This document shows positions 38,732 to 47,677 of a stretch of 64,000 nucleotides of DNA, one piece after another. Each line of letters opens with the position of its first letter. The first letter of the stretch is position 1. Under the pieces are notes generated by a model. The model saw nothing but the letters and a program-made list of their open reading frames with translations. It ran no database searches and had not been told where the DNA came from. The position numbers and the translations under genes were made by a program. Source of the DNA: Gottfriedia acidiceleris. GTDB lineage: Bacteria; Bacillota; Bacilli; Bacillales; Bacillaceae_G. The stretch is from positions 2,728,001 through 2,792,000 of the forward strand of contig NZ_CP096034.1 of NCBI RefSeq assembly GCF_023115465.1, given 5' to 3'.

Positions 38732-39258
38732 GATCTGTGTTCGTTAAAATAATCTTCAACTTCATTTAAATTATTAACGACCAATATTTTATCATTGTAA
38801 TCTTTAAACTTTTTAAAAAATATTGGTTTCCCCACTTCTTCAAAATACTTATTCCATTTAAACATTCTGAAGAATATTTTAAGTGTCGGTTTATAATTCG
38901 ACTTCTCTAATTTAAGTTTTTGTAAGAAATATCTTTTTATGATTCGGTAAGTTCTAACAGAATAGCTAGTATTTAAAAAAATAATCAACTCTGCATTTTG
39001 AAAACTATTACCTACCCACTCTTCATTATGAACACCTTCAATAATCCATGTATCCGAACGAGTGAGTGTATCTATATAGTATTCTTTTTCTTGTTCGGAA
39101 CGCCTGATATCTTTCTGTCCCTTTTGCCTTTTCCATACAACATTATCTAACTCATAATAAGGTATATTTAGTTTTTTGGACATCTGCCTTGCTAATGTCG
39201 TCTTTCCACTTCCAACTGAACCAATGATATGTATTTTTTTTGGAAGGCTATTTTTCAC
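38707..39258 (-). CDS. P-loop nucleotide kinase, FlaR-like
   Basis: A 183-residue protein of the adenylate-kinase-like P-loop group often annotated 'DNA topology modulation protein FlaR'. The Walker A motif is IIGSVGSGKTTLA. YELDNVVWKR and the DTWIIEGVH strand-loop follow at the usual distance. The true substrate of this group is unknown. The start is GTG after GGTGATT. The stop codon lies inside the terminator hairpin. Confidence 0.75.
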   Translation of the reverse strand: MKNSLPKKIHIIGSVGSGKTTLARQMSKKLNIPYYELDNVVWKRQKGQKDIRRSEQEKEYYIDTLTRSDTWIIEGVHNEEWVGNSFQNAELIIFLNTSYSVRTYRIIKRYFLQKLKLEKSNYKPTLKIFFRMFKWNKYFEEVGKPIFFKKFKDYNDKILVVNNLNEVEDYFNEHRSKNIGIAK

Positions 39259-39348
39259 TTAAATCACCACTTATCTTAAAACATTGATTCTATAATATTC
39301 GATTTAGTACTTAATATGACCTTGTTACTTTTTAAATCTTTCTGAATA

Positions 39349-39385
39349 AAAAATAGGAGCTGCTCTAGTCAGTTCCTATTTTTAT
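39349..39385 (-). terminator. Terminator of the fra gene
   Basis: AAATAGGAGCT pairs imperfectly with AGTTCCTATTT; A and T runs flank it. Confidence 0.65.
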
Positions 39386-39422
39386 TTATTGGTTCTGCTA
39401 TTAAATTAAATTGAAAGTATCT

Positions 39423-39794
39423 TTATTTGCGCCAAAAAGTCGTATATTCCGCTTTATCTTGAATATTGAACTCAATCATTTTTTCAAGTAATTCATAATT
39501 AACTGGGACTTTCCAAGAAATACGAAACAAACCTTTTGTAGCACTATAGCCAGCATTTGCAATTTCATCGGCAAATTGAACAATACCCTTTTCTTCAGGT
39601 GAAACGCTTATATGTTGCTTTGCATTTGAAATGCCAATGATGAATGTGCCATGATTGGAAAACATCGGCGTATTCCATTTAATTTGTGGCTCTAGATTAG
39701 GAAATTTATTCGAAATCCAATCCAAAATTTCTGCAGTCCGCTCACGGTGGTCTGGATGATCAATACCTGCTAAATATTCTGCAAAAACTTCCAT
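39423..39794 (-). CDS. fra: Frataxin-like iron chaperone (DUF1801)
   Basis: A 123-residue protein whose sequence blocks [34 protein letters not shown] and [15 protein letters not shown] match B. subtilis YdhG/Fra. That protein has a frataxin-like fold and supplies iron for Fe-S cluster and heme synthesis. GAGGAGGAC five bases before ATG 39794 fixes the start. It is monocistronic, with an own terminator. The functional statement rests on work in B. subtilis. Confidence 0.88.
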   Translation of the reverse strand: MEVFAEYLAGIDHPDHRERTAEILDWISNKFPNLEPQIKWNTPMFSNHGTFIIGISNAKQHISVSPEEKGIVQFADEIANAGYSATKGLFRISWKVPVNYELLEKMIEFNIQDKAEYTTFWRK

Positions 39795-39953
39795 GTCCGT
39801 CCTCCTCAATCAAAAATTATGTAGATACGTTAGACTTTAATATAAACTATATACATTTAGATCTAAACAGTCAAAGTTGCTCACTATTTTTCATAATAAA
39901 AAACTATTTCTCTACTTTTTTTCATACGAAAACCTTTGTTTTATTTGTTCTTA

Positions 39954-40277
39954 TTAAAAAGTCATATTATCATTCATTGAAAAAAAAGTAATAATTCCTA
40001 AAACTAAAATGATAATCAAAATTGTCTGGATGCTTATTCCAACAATACTGCAAACTCTTCCGGATATTGCTAAACCTTTCCCTTTTTCATTCGTGCAATT
40101 AATTTCTGCAATACTCTTTCGAGAAATAAATAAACCTATTATACCAAGTATAAAGCCAATATAAGGAATGATGATTGATAAAACGCCTAAAGTTAATGAA
40201 GATATTGATTTACTGTTTGTTGTTACCACTACTATTTCCCCCATGAATTTAAACATAAAATTTAATATAAATAACAA
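39954..40277 (-). CDS. DUF4190 membrane protein
   Basis: A two-helix membrane protein. SSLTLGVLSIIIPYIGFILGIIGL is the first helical pair and KGKGLAISGRVCSIVGISI leads into the last helix, the layout of DUF4190. The start is uncertain: ATG 40277 has no clear ribosome site, while a GTG about 20 codons later follows GGGGGAAAT. Function is unknown. Confidence 0.7.
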   Translation of the reverse strand: MLFILNFMFKFMGEIVVVTTNSKSISSLTLGVLSIIIPYIGFILGIIGLFISRKSIAEINCTNEKGKGLAISGRVCSIVGISIQTILIIILVLGIITFFSMNDNMTF

Positions 40278-40456
40278 AATTCTAATTTCTAAATAAAAAT
40301 ATAATTACCATCCTATTATTTATAATTCAATTATAATATTACACTAACAACTTCTTTTTGTAATTTGGGTTATTTCTGACCTTTTTTATAAAAAGTATTA
40401 TAAATTTCAATAAAAATATAAGATTGAAATAATGAGGTATTGTTTTAAAAGGAATA
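40278..40456. other. AT-rich intergenic region
   Basis: No gene or signal is recognised here. Confidence 0.35.
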
Positions 40457-40582
40457 ATGACAGATTGGAATCAATTTAAAAGTTGAAAATATTTTAAAAA
40501 AATCAAGAAGGAAATAGTTGGATTGAGTCCATATTCTGGAGAAAACCTGAATAAAATGAGGAAGATTACTTCACAAATGTAA
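40457..40582 (+). pseudogene. Decayed small gene with an in-frame stop
   Basis: ATG follows AAAAGGA and reads MTDWNQFKS, then TGA, then the same frame continues KYFKKIKKEIVGLSPYSGEN to a TAA. It looks like a 41-codon gene with one nonsense codon, but no family is recognised and chance is possible. Confidence 0.3.
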
Positions 40583-40616
40583 CTCAAGCCAAGAATCATT
40601 TAAAGAGTATACAACA

Positions 40617-40650
40617 AAAAAAGGATCGAAATAATTTCCATCCTTAAATG
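40617..40650 (-). terminator. Hairpin with T tail
   Basis: AAGGATGGAAA pairs imperfectly with TTTCGATCCTT on the minus strand, followed by T7. Confidence 0.55.
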
Positions 40651-40673
40651 TTATCTCTTTTTCTTTAACCTAA

Positions 40674-40802
40674 TCAGTTTTCGGTACAATTGGAGCTACT
40701 TTTGAAAGTTTTTTTACTTAAATCGTTTAAAAGATATACCCCTCTAAACAAAGTTCCAACTAAAATTCCGAAACCTAAAATTATACCGACTTCTCCTAAC
40801 AT
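40674..40802 (-). CDS. Possible 42-residue membrane peptide
   Basis: The frame reads MLGEVGIILGFGILVGTLFR and a basic tail ending SSSNCTEN. A longer open frame up to 40868 only reads through the preceding terminator. No good ribosome site is seen, so expression is doubtful. Confidence 0.3.
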   Translation of the reverse strand: MLGEVGIILGFGILVGTLFRGVYLLNDLSKKTFKSSSNCTEN

Positions 40803-40845
40803 CAAAAGAATATGGCTAAAATTTTTTAAAAAAGCAGTTCTAATA

Positions 40846-40888
40846 AAAAAAACAGTGGAAAGGTACAATTTCCCACTGTTTATAATTT
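40846..40888 (-). terminator. Terminator of the metallophosphoesterase gene
   Basis: AACAGTGG pairs with CCACTGTT; the minus strand continues with T8. Confidence 0.85.
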
Positions 40889-40893
40889 TTAGA

Positions 40894-41613
40894 TTATGAA
40901 TTTCTGTACTTAGCGAACATTATTTCGTCATGATATTTATCTAGATCCGGCAATTTTAAATCTTCAGCAATCATAAGTTCAGCTTCTTTATTATATTCCA
41001 CCCTTACAAATTGGATTGAATTTGTTGAATAGGACCCATCAAGAATCGCATATGACGCTGAAGTTAAATCAAGGGAATTTCCAACACTTCCTACATTGCA
41101 TAAAATTCCGTTTTTGAAAGTTTCCATAAAAGTAGTATGTATATCTCCATAAAAGATGATATCAGGATTCTTATCATTTTTATTTGAATTTGTTATCTCA
41201 CTATTTTCAAACATACTTAACCGTTTTTCTATTGGATGGAAAGGTAGAATCCTCTCAAATTCACTCCTTGGTGAAGCGTGAAAAAACCTGATTAATTGTC
41301 CATTTAATTCAAGGTCAATATGAAATGGTAAAGAAGCTAGAAATTGAAAGTCTTCTTCTGTTAATCGATCTCTAAACCATTGAATAAAATCATTTTCTGC
41401 AGGTGACTGAATAAATACATCCCAATTGCCACGGACTACTTTTTCGCAATTTTTTTGAACGAGCTCTATACACGCTGAGCCTTGAGGCCCTTTACCAATT
41501 AAATCACCTAAGCAAAAAATCCTCTCAATTTCTCTTGAGCGAATGTCTTTTAAGACTGCTTCTAACGCAGTTTTATTTCCGTGGATATCTGAAATAATTG
41601 CTATTTTTGTCAT
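40894..41613 (-). CDS. Metallophosphoesterase, YfcE/MJ0936-like
   Basis: A 239-residue calcineurin-like phosphoesterase with the motif series SDIHGN, GDLIGKGP, GNWD, FFHASP and GDIHT, which bind a two-metal centre. The family hydrolyses phosphodiesters in vitro; the natural substrate is unknown. AGGAGGTAG before ATG 41613 decides the start. It is monocistronic. Confidence 0.88.
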   Translation of the reverse strand: MTKIAIISDIHGNKTALEAVLKDIRSREIERIFCLGDLIGKGPQGSACIELVQKNCEKVVRGNWDVFIQSPAENDFIQWFRDRLTEEDFQFLASLPFHIDLELNGQLIRFFHASPRSEFERILPFHPIEKRLSMFENSEITNSNKNDKNPDIIFYGDIHTTFMETFKNGILCNVGSVGNSLDLTSASYAILDGSYSTNSIQFVRVEYNKEAELMIAEDLKLPDLDKYHDEIMFAKYRNS

Positions 41614-41794
41614 GATGCTACCTCCTGTTCTCAAACATTTGCATTTTACATCAAAGCCCCAATCTAATTATGCCTTATAAACTAGCAAACATTTATACGT
41701 TTTGAAAATGTTAAAGGGAACTACTCATAATTGTTATCTATAAAATATTCAATTTAAAAGAATATTTATCCTTCCTTATTATGTTACCACAAAA

Positions 41795-41828
41795 GAAAAA
41801 AGGAGCTATTTTTAGCTCCTAGTTTTTA
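41795..41828 (-). terminator. Terminator of the M48 peptidase gene
   Basis: AGGAGCTA pairs with TAGCTCCT; the minus strand ends T6 CTTTT. Confidence 0.8.
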
Positions 41829-41878
41829 CGAGTTGTTCAATAAAATTTTAAATTTAATTCTAGTAGAGCTATGAATCA

Positions 41879-43054
41879 TCAGAAATGAATAGCATTGTCA
41901 TTTAGATAATAATTATAATGTTTTGTCATACTTACTTCTAAATAATCAAACGAATTTAGTAACTCTAATGCTTTTTCTTTGTTATCATATATCGTATCAA
42001 CACTCGGTAAATTTACTATCCTGTTGCTCAATGTAGGATGTGTAGCGTATTCTGCTTCATGATCACTTAAAGCTTTACCTAAAGACTCTTCTATTTGCTT
42101 ATTGTAAGTTTCAATATGCTCACGGTAATAGCTAAAATAATTTTCAAATTGAAAACCATGAACAATTTTCTCGGTCATTTGTTCATCAATTAATCGATTA
42201 AAAACATTACCATGACCTATTAATTTGGATAATGCCTCTTTAAAAATTTCATTTCCACACATTTTTGATGCAATATAATCGGCTCTGTACTCCATTTCTC
42301 TAGAAATTTTCATATTATACTTGTGAAAAAATTTAAGATAATACTCCATCAGTACTTTTGGTAATATCATTGGAATCGATATAAATATTGGACGACGACG
42401 ACCATTGTAATTAAATAAGGATGTTATATAGTCTAAATACTTATTTGCACCTTTATAGACTGGCGAAACAAACCTATTGAAAACTAAATCTCTACCCGTA
42501 AAATGTGAAAGTTCATGGGCAATAATTGCACGTAGTTCATTTACCGTTAATACATGAAGTAAAGGATAACTAATTGATAATATTCTACCTTTTGCATTTC
42601 CATTAAAGACATTAATTTTGCCTTCAGACACAAAAAAATTTGATTTCACATGCAAAATGATTGCGTCTGGCATTTGTGAACCCATTTTTCCAGAAAGTTC
42701 AGAAATTAAATCACGCAGTTTTGGATGATCATGGGGATTAATTAAAATAGCCGGCTCAAATTGTTTATTTTTAAAAAACATAGAAATAATTGCAATAAAA
42801 CAACTCACCACACCAAATATCATTCCAAAAAAAGGTAAAGCATCGAGTAAAATTAATCCAAAATATGCAAATCCTAATTCACCTAAAAATTTACCTACAA
42901 AATAATGAATGATAAAGATTAAGCCACTTCCAACAAATAGGATTAATCCAGTTGTAAATAAAACCATAAGATAAAACCCTGGGACAAATAAAAGAGATGC
43001 AAAGATTTTCTTTTTTGATACATTTGGTTCACATTTGATACTATTTTCTGACAA
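41879..43054 (-). CDS. Membrane-bound M48 metalloprotease
   Basis: A 391-residue protein with four N-terminal membrane segments (about 12-95) and a cytoplasmic or surface protease domain. AIIAHELSHFTGRD carries HExxH near residue 190, and the third ligand is in SREMEYRADYIAS. The C-terminal ATHPTLSNRI motif is typical of M48 (HtpX/CAAX protease) enzymes with two N-terminal helical hairpins. The start is TTG with GGAAGTG upstream. Membrane protein quality control is the likely role. Confidence 0.88.
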   Translation of the reverse strand: MSENSIKCEPNVSKKKIFASLLFVPGFYLMVLFTTGLILFVGSGLIFIIHYFVGKFLGELGFAYFGLILLDALPFFGMIFGVVSCFIAIISMFFKNKQFEPAILINPHDHPKLRDLISELSGKMGSQMPDAIILHVKSNFFVSEGKINVFNGNAKGRILSISYPLLHVLTVNELRAIIAHELSHFTGRDLVFNRFVSPVYKGANKYLDYITSLFNYNGRRRPIFISIPMILPKVLMEYYLKFFHKYNMKISREMEYRADYIASKMCGNEIFKEALSKLIGHGNVFNRLIDEQMTEKIVHGFQFENYFSYYREHIETYNKQIEESLGKALSDHEAEYATHPTLSNRIVNLPSVDTIYDNKEKALELLNSFDYLEVSMTKHYNYYLNDNAIHF

Positions 43055-43432
43055 CAGATCACTTCCTTTTTATAAAAAGTTCATAAATACTGTCTAACTT
43101 TTAAATACTAGATTTATTTAGTTTATCTGCTTCTCTGTTATGCTTTTACTAGGGGATATTTCAGCGTTTTTTATGATTATTCCTCGCTCCTCTCTCATTA
43201 TGAATATAAAATTCTACATTTTTCTACAAATCCCTTTTTTAAAATTTTGTCAACTTTTTTACAATTATTCTATCCACTCAATTTTTAGTACAAAAAAACA
43301 TTTCACAATTAAAAATGGAATGCTTCTTATGGTTTATTTTTTAAGCCCATTACTTGTTAAATAGCTTCCTAGATAAAAGTGTTCCTGTTAATAGTTCTGT
43401 TCTGTCTACATCATCAATTAATAAACCACTAA
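43055..43432. other. Intergenic region, no gene supported
   Basis: A 74-codon plus-strand frame exists but has no ribosome site and no protein-like features. A TTTTGTCAAC motif near 43245 is only weakly like a Spo0A box. Confidence 0.35.
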
Positions 43433-44314
43433 TTATTTCCATATATTTTTAATAGTTTTAACAGTTCTATTTGTCCCTGCATGTTTTAATCCGTAAATAT
43501 CCTCTATTGTATGTAAAAGATTAAAATGGTTTAAATTTTTGTTATATTGTCCTTTTTTTACCATGGGTCCGACAAAAACGGTGGAAATTTTGTTATTATG
43601 TGAAAAGTCATCTTCATCCCATGTTACAATTAACAAACTATTATTCTTTTTAGCCCATTTGACATAAGCACTAATTTGTTTTTTTAACCACTGATCTCCT
43701 TGTTTAATTGTTCCGTCGTGCATGTCATTTTGGAGATTTGGGATGATAAACGAAACAGTTGGCAGTTTACTAAAGTTTGTTGGGAATTTTTCTAATGGTT
43801 GATTTGCTTTTTTTGAGACATTTGTAAAATTAGTCCAGGGATTGTGTTTGCGTGCATAATCTTTGTTGTATTCTCCATTAAAGCCTATAGAAGGCAAATC
43901 TTCAGAATAACCGGCAAATGTTAGTTTTTTTTCATTAAGCTCACTTGCTAAATTATCTGTTGAGAATTTTGTTTTTGGTAAACCATCGTCAGTAACACCT
44001 TGATTTGAACCAGAGAACAAGTCCAAATAATTCGGCTGGCTAGGGTGTTCTATTGCATGATAGTTAATTAAATTTGCACCTTGGTTCATTAGTGAATTAA
44101 TATAAGGTGCAGAAAGATTCCCCATAATCTGCTGTTTCGCATGATTCTCCTCAATTACTACTACAATGTGATCAATTTTTGGAACTCCCGATTCTGATAG
44201 CGAATTGAAATTAAATAAATTAAACGTATTTTGTTTTTTAGTAGTAATCTGTAAACAAACAATTAAAACAAAACAGATTAAATAAAGTACTATAGCCCAT
44301 TTTCTTCTCAACAT
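43433..44314 (-). CDS. Secreted phosphoesterase/acid-phosphatase-like protein
   Basis: A 293-residue protein with an N-terminal membrane anchor or uncleaved signal (about 7-25) and a PF04185-type phosphoesterase domain. DHIVVVIEENHAKQQIMGN opens the domain; HPSQPNYLDLFSGSNQG, SFIIPNLQNDMHDG and VTWDEDDF supply metal ligands. The family includes phospholipase C and acid phosphatase AcpA; this short version fits acid phosphatases best. AAAAGGTAG precedes ATG. Its downstream neighbour on the chromosome is an alkaline phosphatase, suggesting a shared phosphate-scavenging role. Confidence 0.78.
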   Translation of the reverse strand: MLRRKWAIVLYLICFVLIVCLQITTKKQNTFNLFNFNSLSESGVPKIDHIVVVIEENHAKQQIMGNLSAPYINSLMNQGANLINYHAIEHPSQPNYLDLFSGSNQGVTDDGLPKTKFSTDNLASELNEKKLTFAGYSEDLPSIGFNGEYNKDYARKHNPWTNFTNVSKKANQPLEKFPTNFSKLPTVSFIIPNLQNDMHDGTIKQGDQWLKKQISAYVKWAKKNNSLLIVTWDEDDFSHNNKISTVFVGPMVKKGQYNKNLNHFNLLHTIEDIYGLKHAGTNRTVKTIKNIWK

Positions 44315-44502
44315 AACACTACCTTTTCTTAATTATTTTATTGTTTTAATGTAATTAAATTATCTTTAGCATAATTATTTCTTCCGTTTTTTTCATAAAA
44401 CATTAATTCTCTTTGTATATGTCATTACCCTTCTTGGATTTATTTCTTTCATTTAGTAAAGAATGATGATCTTCTTTTTGATGTTAAGCTTGCTGGGCAC
44501 TC

Positions 44503-44541
44503 AAAAAAAAACATCCCATTAGATAAATTGGAATGTTTTTC
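44503..44541 (-). terminator. Terminator of the alkaline phosphatase gene
   Basis: AAAACATCCCA pairs imperfectly with TGGAATGTTTT; the minus strand ends in a long T run. Confidence 0.75.
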
Positions 44542-44549
44542 AACAGAAA

Positions 44550-45803
44550 TTATTTTTTTAAATCCATTGCTTGTTTAATAGCCTCATAGATATAAGTGTT
44601 TTCATATGTTCCTGATAATCGTTCCGCTCCTGCACCAATTGCTGTTAAAGGAACAGATACACCACCGTGTCCACTTGTTGTCCAGTCAATCATGAATTGA
44701 TTGCTACTGTTTGCCACATTAAATGGCCCGTCTTCTTTAGAGATTCCATCGCCTGACTCATCTTTTGTGTCCACATCTTCAATTGATAAGCCGCCACATT
44801 CATGGTCTGCTACTACTAGAACAAGAGTATCAGGGTGATTCTTTGCGTATTCTTTAGCTACAGAGACTGATTTATCTAGTTCTTGACCAGCTTTAATCAT
44901 TTTTTCAGCATTGTTCTCATGAGACATTTCGTCTGTACCCTCTTCTTCAACCATTAAGAAAAAACCTTTTTTATTATCCGATAAAGTATCGATCGCTTTT
45001 TTTGTCATGTCAGGAAGAGATACTACTGGATCATAAAGATCACCTTTTCCCTCTTCTCTTTGTTCAAACATTTCTTCATTTGCAAAAAGACCTAACAACT
45101 TACCATTTTTCGCATTTTGTAGCTCATTTGCATTCGTCACGTAATTGTAGCCAAGCTTTTTCGCTTCCTCAACAAGATTTCCTTGTGTTCCTTTACTTTG
45201 TTCAGAAGAGTCCTTTGCTGGGTGATCTTCGTAGCTTCCAGCATTTCCTGCAGGATACCAAAAGTCCTCTCCTCCACCTAATAGCACATCGACTTTGCTG
45301 TTTTCAAGATACTGCTTAGCAATGTCACTTTGTTTTGAACGATCTGTTACATGAGCACCAAATGCTGCTGGAGTTGCATCCGTAATCTGGCTAGTTGTGA
45401 CTAAACCAGTTGATTTCCCAGCTTCTTTCGCCATTTCTAATACTGTTTTTACTGACTTTTTGTTTGCATCAACACCAATTGCCCCATTATACGTTTTTAC
45501 CCCTGACGCCATAGCAGTAGCCGCAGCAGCCGAATCTGTTATGGCAGTAGTTGAGCTAGTATGTACCAATCCTGCGTATGGCATATCATCCATTGCTAGT
45601 TTACCAGTTTGTCCAACAGTAGCCAGTCGGATCGCCTCACGGTGTGCAGCCCCCATTCCGTCTCCAACAAAAACAATTACATTTTTAGCCTTTCCTTGTT
45701 TGTCATTATCGGATTCTTTTGCATCTACAAAATGATTAAATCCCAATGTTGTTGCAGTTGCAATTGTTAATGCAGTACTAATAATCGTTTTCTTGTTCAC
45801 CAT
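44550..45803 (-). CDS. Secreted alkaline phosphatase
   Basis: A 417-residue secreted phosphomonoesterase. A signal peptide ends near HFVDAKES. VIVFVGDGMGAAHREA binds zinc and magnesium, the phosphorylated Ser is in TAITDSAAAATAMASG, and MVEEEGTDEMSHENN, VVADHECGG and TTSGHGG supply the remaining ligands. It belongs to the PhoA/PhoB group. ATG 45803 is preferred because GGGAG lies eight bases before it. A PhoP-like repeat array upstream predicts induction by phosphate starvation. Confidence 0.95.
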   Translation of the reverse strand: MVNKKTIISTALTIATATTLGFNHFVDAKESDNDKQGKAKNVIVFVGDGMGAAHREAIRLATVGQTGKLAMDDMPYAGLVHTSSTTAITDSAAAATAMASGVKTYNGAIGVDANKKSVKTVLEMAKEAGKSTGLVTTSQITDATPAAFGAHVTDRSKQSDIAKQYLENSKVDVLLGGGEDFWYPAGNAGSYEDHPAKDSSEQSKGTQGNLVEEAKKLGYNYVTNANELQNAKNGKLLGLFANEEMFEQREEGKGDLYDPVVSLPDMTKKAIDTLSDNKKGFFLMVEEEGTDEMSHENNAEKMIKAGQELDKSVSVAKEYAKNHPDTLVLVVADHECGGLSIEDVDTKDESGDGISKEDGPFNVANSSNQFMIDWTTSGHGGVSVPLTAIGAGAERLSGTYENTYIYEAIKQAMDLKK

Positions 45804-45852
45804 AAATAACACTCCCTATTGATTATTTCTTACTTTCAATATATAGGAAGAG

Positions 45853-45891
45853 TATTTAGGAACTGTTTAGATACTGTAAATATGGTATAAA
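45853..45891 (-). promoter_or_regulatory. Pho-box-like array upstream of the alkaline phosphatase
   Basis: On the minus strand TTTATA, TTTACA, TAAACA and TAAATA occur at exact 11-bp intervals (starting at 45891, 45880, 45869 and 45858). This fits the TT(A/T/C)ACA-N5 direct repeats bound by PhoP~P in Bacillus. The last repeat is about 50 bp before the start codon. Confidence 0.65.
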
Positions 45892-46031
45892 TTTGTATGA
45901 ACATTTTGTAATCTTTTTAAAGTGGTTCGATTATTAAATTTGTTCCTTTTTAATATTTGAATTGAAATAAATATCTTTTAACAGAGGAAAATAAAAAACC
46001 AATCAAATTGTAGATTCTTTTTTCTATTAAA

Positions 46032-46187
46032 CTATGATCTTCTAGATTTCTTAAAAATTCTATTTATTAGTACAAATATTGCAACTAGAATAATTAAGAC
46101 TAAACCAGGAAAAACGAAATTAAGCATTTTAGACCAACTTTTCGGGTAGTAGTGTTTTATATGATTCGCTACAGTTCTACTTTTCAC
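46032..46187 (-). pseudogene. Membrane-protein C-terminal fragment
   Basis: A 51-codon frame from a GTG without a ribosome site reads VKSRTVANHIKHYYPKSWSK, then a membrane helix and the basic end FKKSRRS. It looks like the tail of a larger membrane-anchored protein whose front is missing. No family can be named. The region 46190-46390 shows no gene. Confidence 0.35.
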
Positions 46188-46387
46188 CTTTATTTCTATT
46201 CCAGACAATCTGGTGGTTTGAACTAGTCCTATAAGGCCAAATTAAAAGCCACCAGTCTATCCTGGTTTAACCAGATTAATCCCTGTCCAAATGTAGTGCA
46301 TTAGATGTATTTTCCATTTGGTCTTCAAGTGATAATGTTCTTCTTGTTGTGCAAATATTATATACAACACAAGAACCGTCCCTTTGA

Positions 46388-46428
46388 CAAAAAAACATCC
46401 CGCCTAAGCATTTTGCGGGATGTTCTTA
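46388..46428 (-). terminator. Terminator of the subtilase-sipW-tasA operon
   Basis: AACATCCCGC pairs with GCGGGATGTT; the minus strand continues with T7. Confidence 0.88.
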
Positions 46429-46433
46429 AACTA

Positions 46434-47039
46434 TTATTTTTTTGGAAATTCTGCATTAGGATCTGTTTGCTTAGCTTGGACCTTAAAGCTGACTTTTAAG
46501 GCAACTCCTTGCATTTTGTTGTCTGCACTTTCTTTTAAACGTAATTTTAAATCGATCTCGATTTTGTCGTTTACTTTTAAGCGGTCTGAATCATCCTCTC
46601 CCTTACCCGGAAGCAGGTTATCTAATGTCGTCTGCAGATCATCAAGGTCGATCCAGTCAATGTCCGATACGGTCTCGCCGTTATACAGCATTGTCGGTTG
46701 AACTTCATAATTACTCAACAGCTTATCAAGCGATACGCCAGCTGGTGCATTGTCAATCGTAAAATGGACTTTACCACGGATAAACATATCATAGTCGCCT
46801 GTATTCTTAATCACGATCGGTGACATTTCGCTTATTTGGGAAGGCGCAAGCTTATCAGGCGAGAACGTCAATTGCTGCTCATTTTGTCCGTTATTTATCT
46901 CAAACGTTCCGTTTTGGACCGTTCCGCTAGCGGTCATTTGCGCGGTAAACCATGAATAGGTTCCGTATCCGGCCCCAACCACTAAAGAACCTGCCAATGC
47001 GGTTCCGATTAATGCTTTTTTTACTTTACTCATTTTCAT
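46434..47039 (-). CDS. TasA/camelysin-family matrix protein
   Basis: A 201-residue secreted protein of the TasA/CalY family. The signal region KALIGTALAGSLVVGAGYGT, followed by YSWFTAQMTASGTVQNGTF, has the SipW-type cleavage context (the helix, then S-x-F-x-x). The mature part contains the expected PIVIKNTGDYDMFIRGKV strand and a VALKVSFKVQA end. Relatives form biofilm fibres or act as surface metalloprotease-like camelysin. It is third in an operon behind a subtilase and sipW; its signal peptide is presumably cut by that SipW. The GC-richer composition is shared with the whole operon. Confidence 0.85.
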   Translation of the reverse strand: MKMSKVKKALIGTALAGSLVVGAGYGTYSWFTAQMTASGTVQNGTFEINNGQNEQQLTFSPDKLAPSQISEMSPIVIKNTGDYDMFIRGKVHFTIDNAPAGVSLDKLLSNYEVQPTMLYNGETVSDIDWIDLDDLQTTLDNLLPGKGEDDSDRLKVNDKIEIDLKLRLKESADNKMQGVALKVSFKVQAKQTDPNAEFPKK

Positions 47040-47064
47040 TTCGGTATTCCTGCCTTTCTAGTTT

Positions 47065-47607
47065 TTAATGCTGAACGTTCGTTTCATTTTGATTTCCAAA
47101 AATGCCGAGACGCTGAAAGATTTCGAGTATTACCACTAACAAGAGCGGCAGTACAATCAAAAGAAAAAAACCAAACCAGCTGGAGAAAAATTTGGAAATA
47201 TATCCAACACTCGGGATGGAGAAGGTTTCTACCCCCAAAATATCTTCCTTAGCCACGTAGCCATCATCTTCTAGATTGTTGGCGTCACCCTTGGTTACAA
47301 AGAGAGGTTTTCCGTCCTTCATTGTCATTCTCACAATTCGGTGTGTGATGAATGTGCCATCTGTTCTTTTATAGGTCACAACATCGTTTACTTGCAGTTC
47401 CCGATTCACCTTGATCAACACCAAATCGCCCGCTTGGAAGGTCGGCTTCATACTGTTAGACAGTACAATTAACGGCTTGTAACCGAGAACGCTTGGAACT
47501 TTTTCCACATTCCCCTTTGACTTTGCAAAGAAATAAATGACGGTCCCTGATCCGATGACGAGCATCATGACTAGGAGGAGAGAGAACCATTTCCATACTT
47601 TCTTCAT
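47065..47607 (-). CDS. sipW: Signal peptidase I, SipW (ER type)
   Basis: A 180-residue membrane signal peptidase with N- and C-terminal membrane helices. IVLSNSMKPTFQAGDLVL holds the catalytic Ser near residue 52 and FITHRIVRM has His in place of the bacterial Lys, marking the archaeal/ER-type SipW group. SipW processes TasA-type matrix proteins. It lies 25 bp upstream of the TasA-like gene and 70 bp downstream of the subtilase, so it is in the same transcription unit. In B. subtilis the first gene of the equivalent operon is tapA; here it is a protease. Confidence 0.93.
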   Translation of the reverse strand: MKKVWKWFSLLLVMMLVIGSGTVIYFFAKSKGNVEKVPSVLGYKPLIVLSNSMKPTFQAGDLVLIKVNRELQVNDVVTYKRTDGTFITHRIVRMTMKDGKPLFVTKGDANNLEDDGYVAKEDILGVETFSIPSVGYISKFFSSWFGFFLLIVLPLLLVVILEIFQRLGIFGNQNETNVQH

Positions 47608-47637
47608 GCTTTCAACACCTATCTTTAGTCATAATCT

Positions 47638-47668
47638 GCCGGCAGCGCCAATCAAAATCGCCACCGGC
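47638..47668 (-). promoter_or_regulatory. GC-rich hairpin between the subtilase and sipW
   Basis: GCCGG pairs with CCGGC, with additional GGCG/CGC pairing inside. No T run follows, so it may be an RNA processing or attenuation site that sets the relative levels of subtilase and sipW-tasA messages. Confidence 0.4.
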
Positions 47669-47677
47669 CTATGGTTG

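Noticed and set aside
43140-43364. 74-codon hydrophobic plus-strand frame
   Set aside because: No ribosome site precedes it and its content looks like translated AT-rich intergenic DNA.
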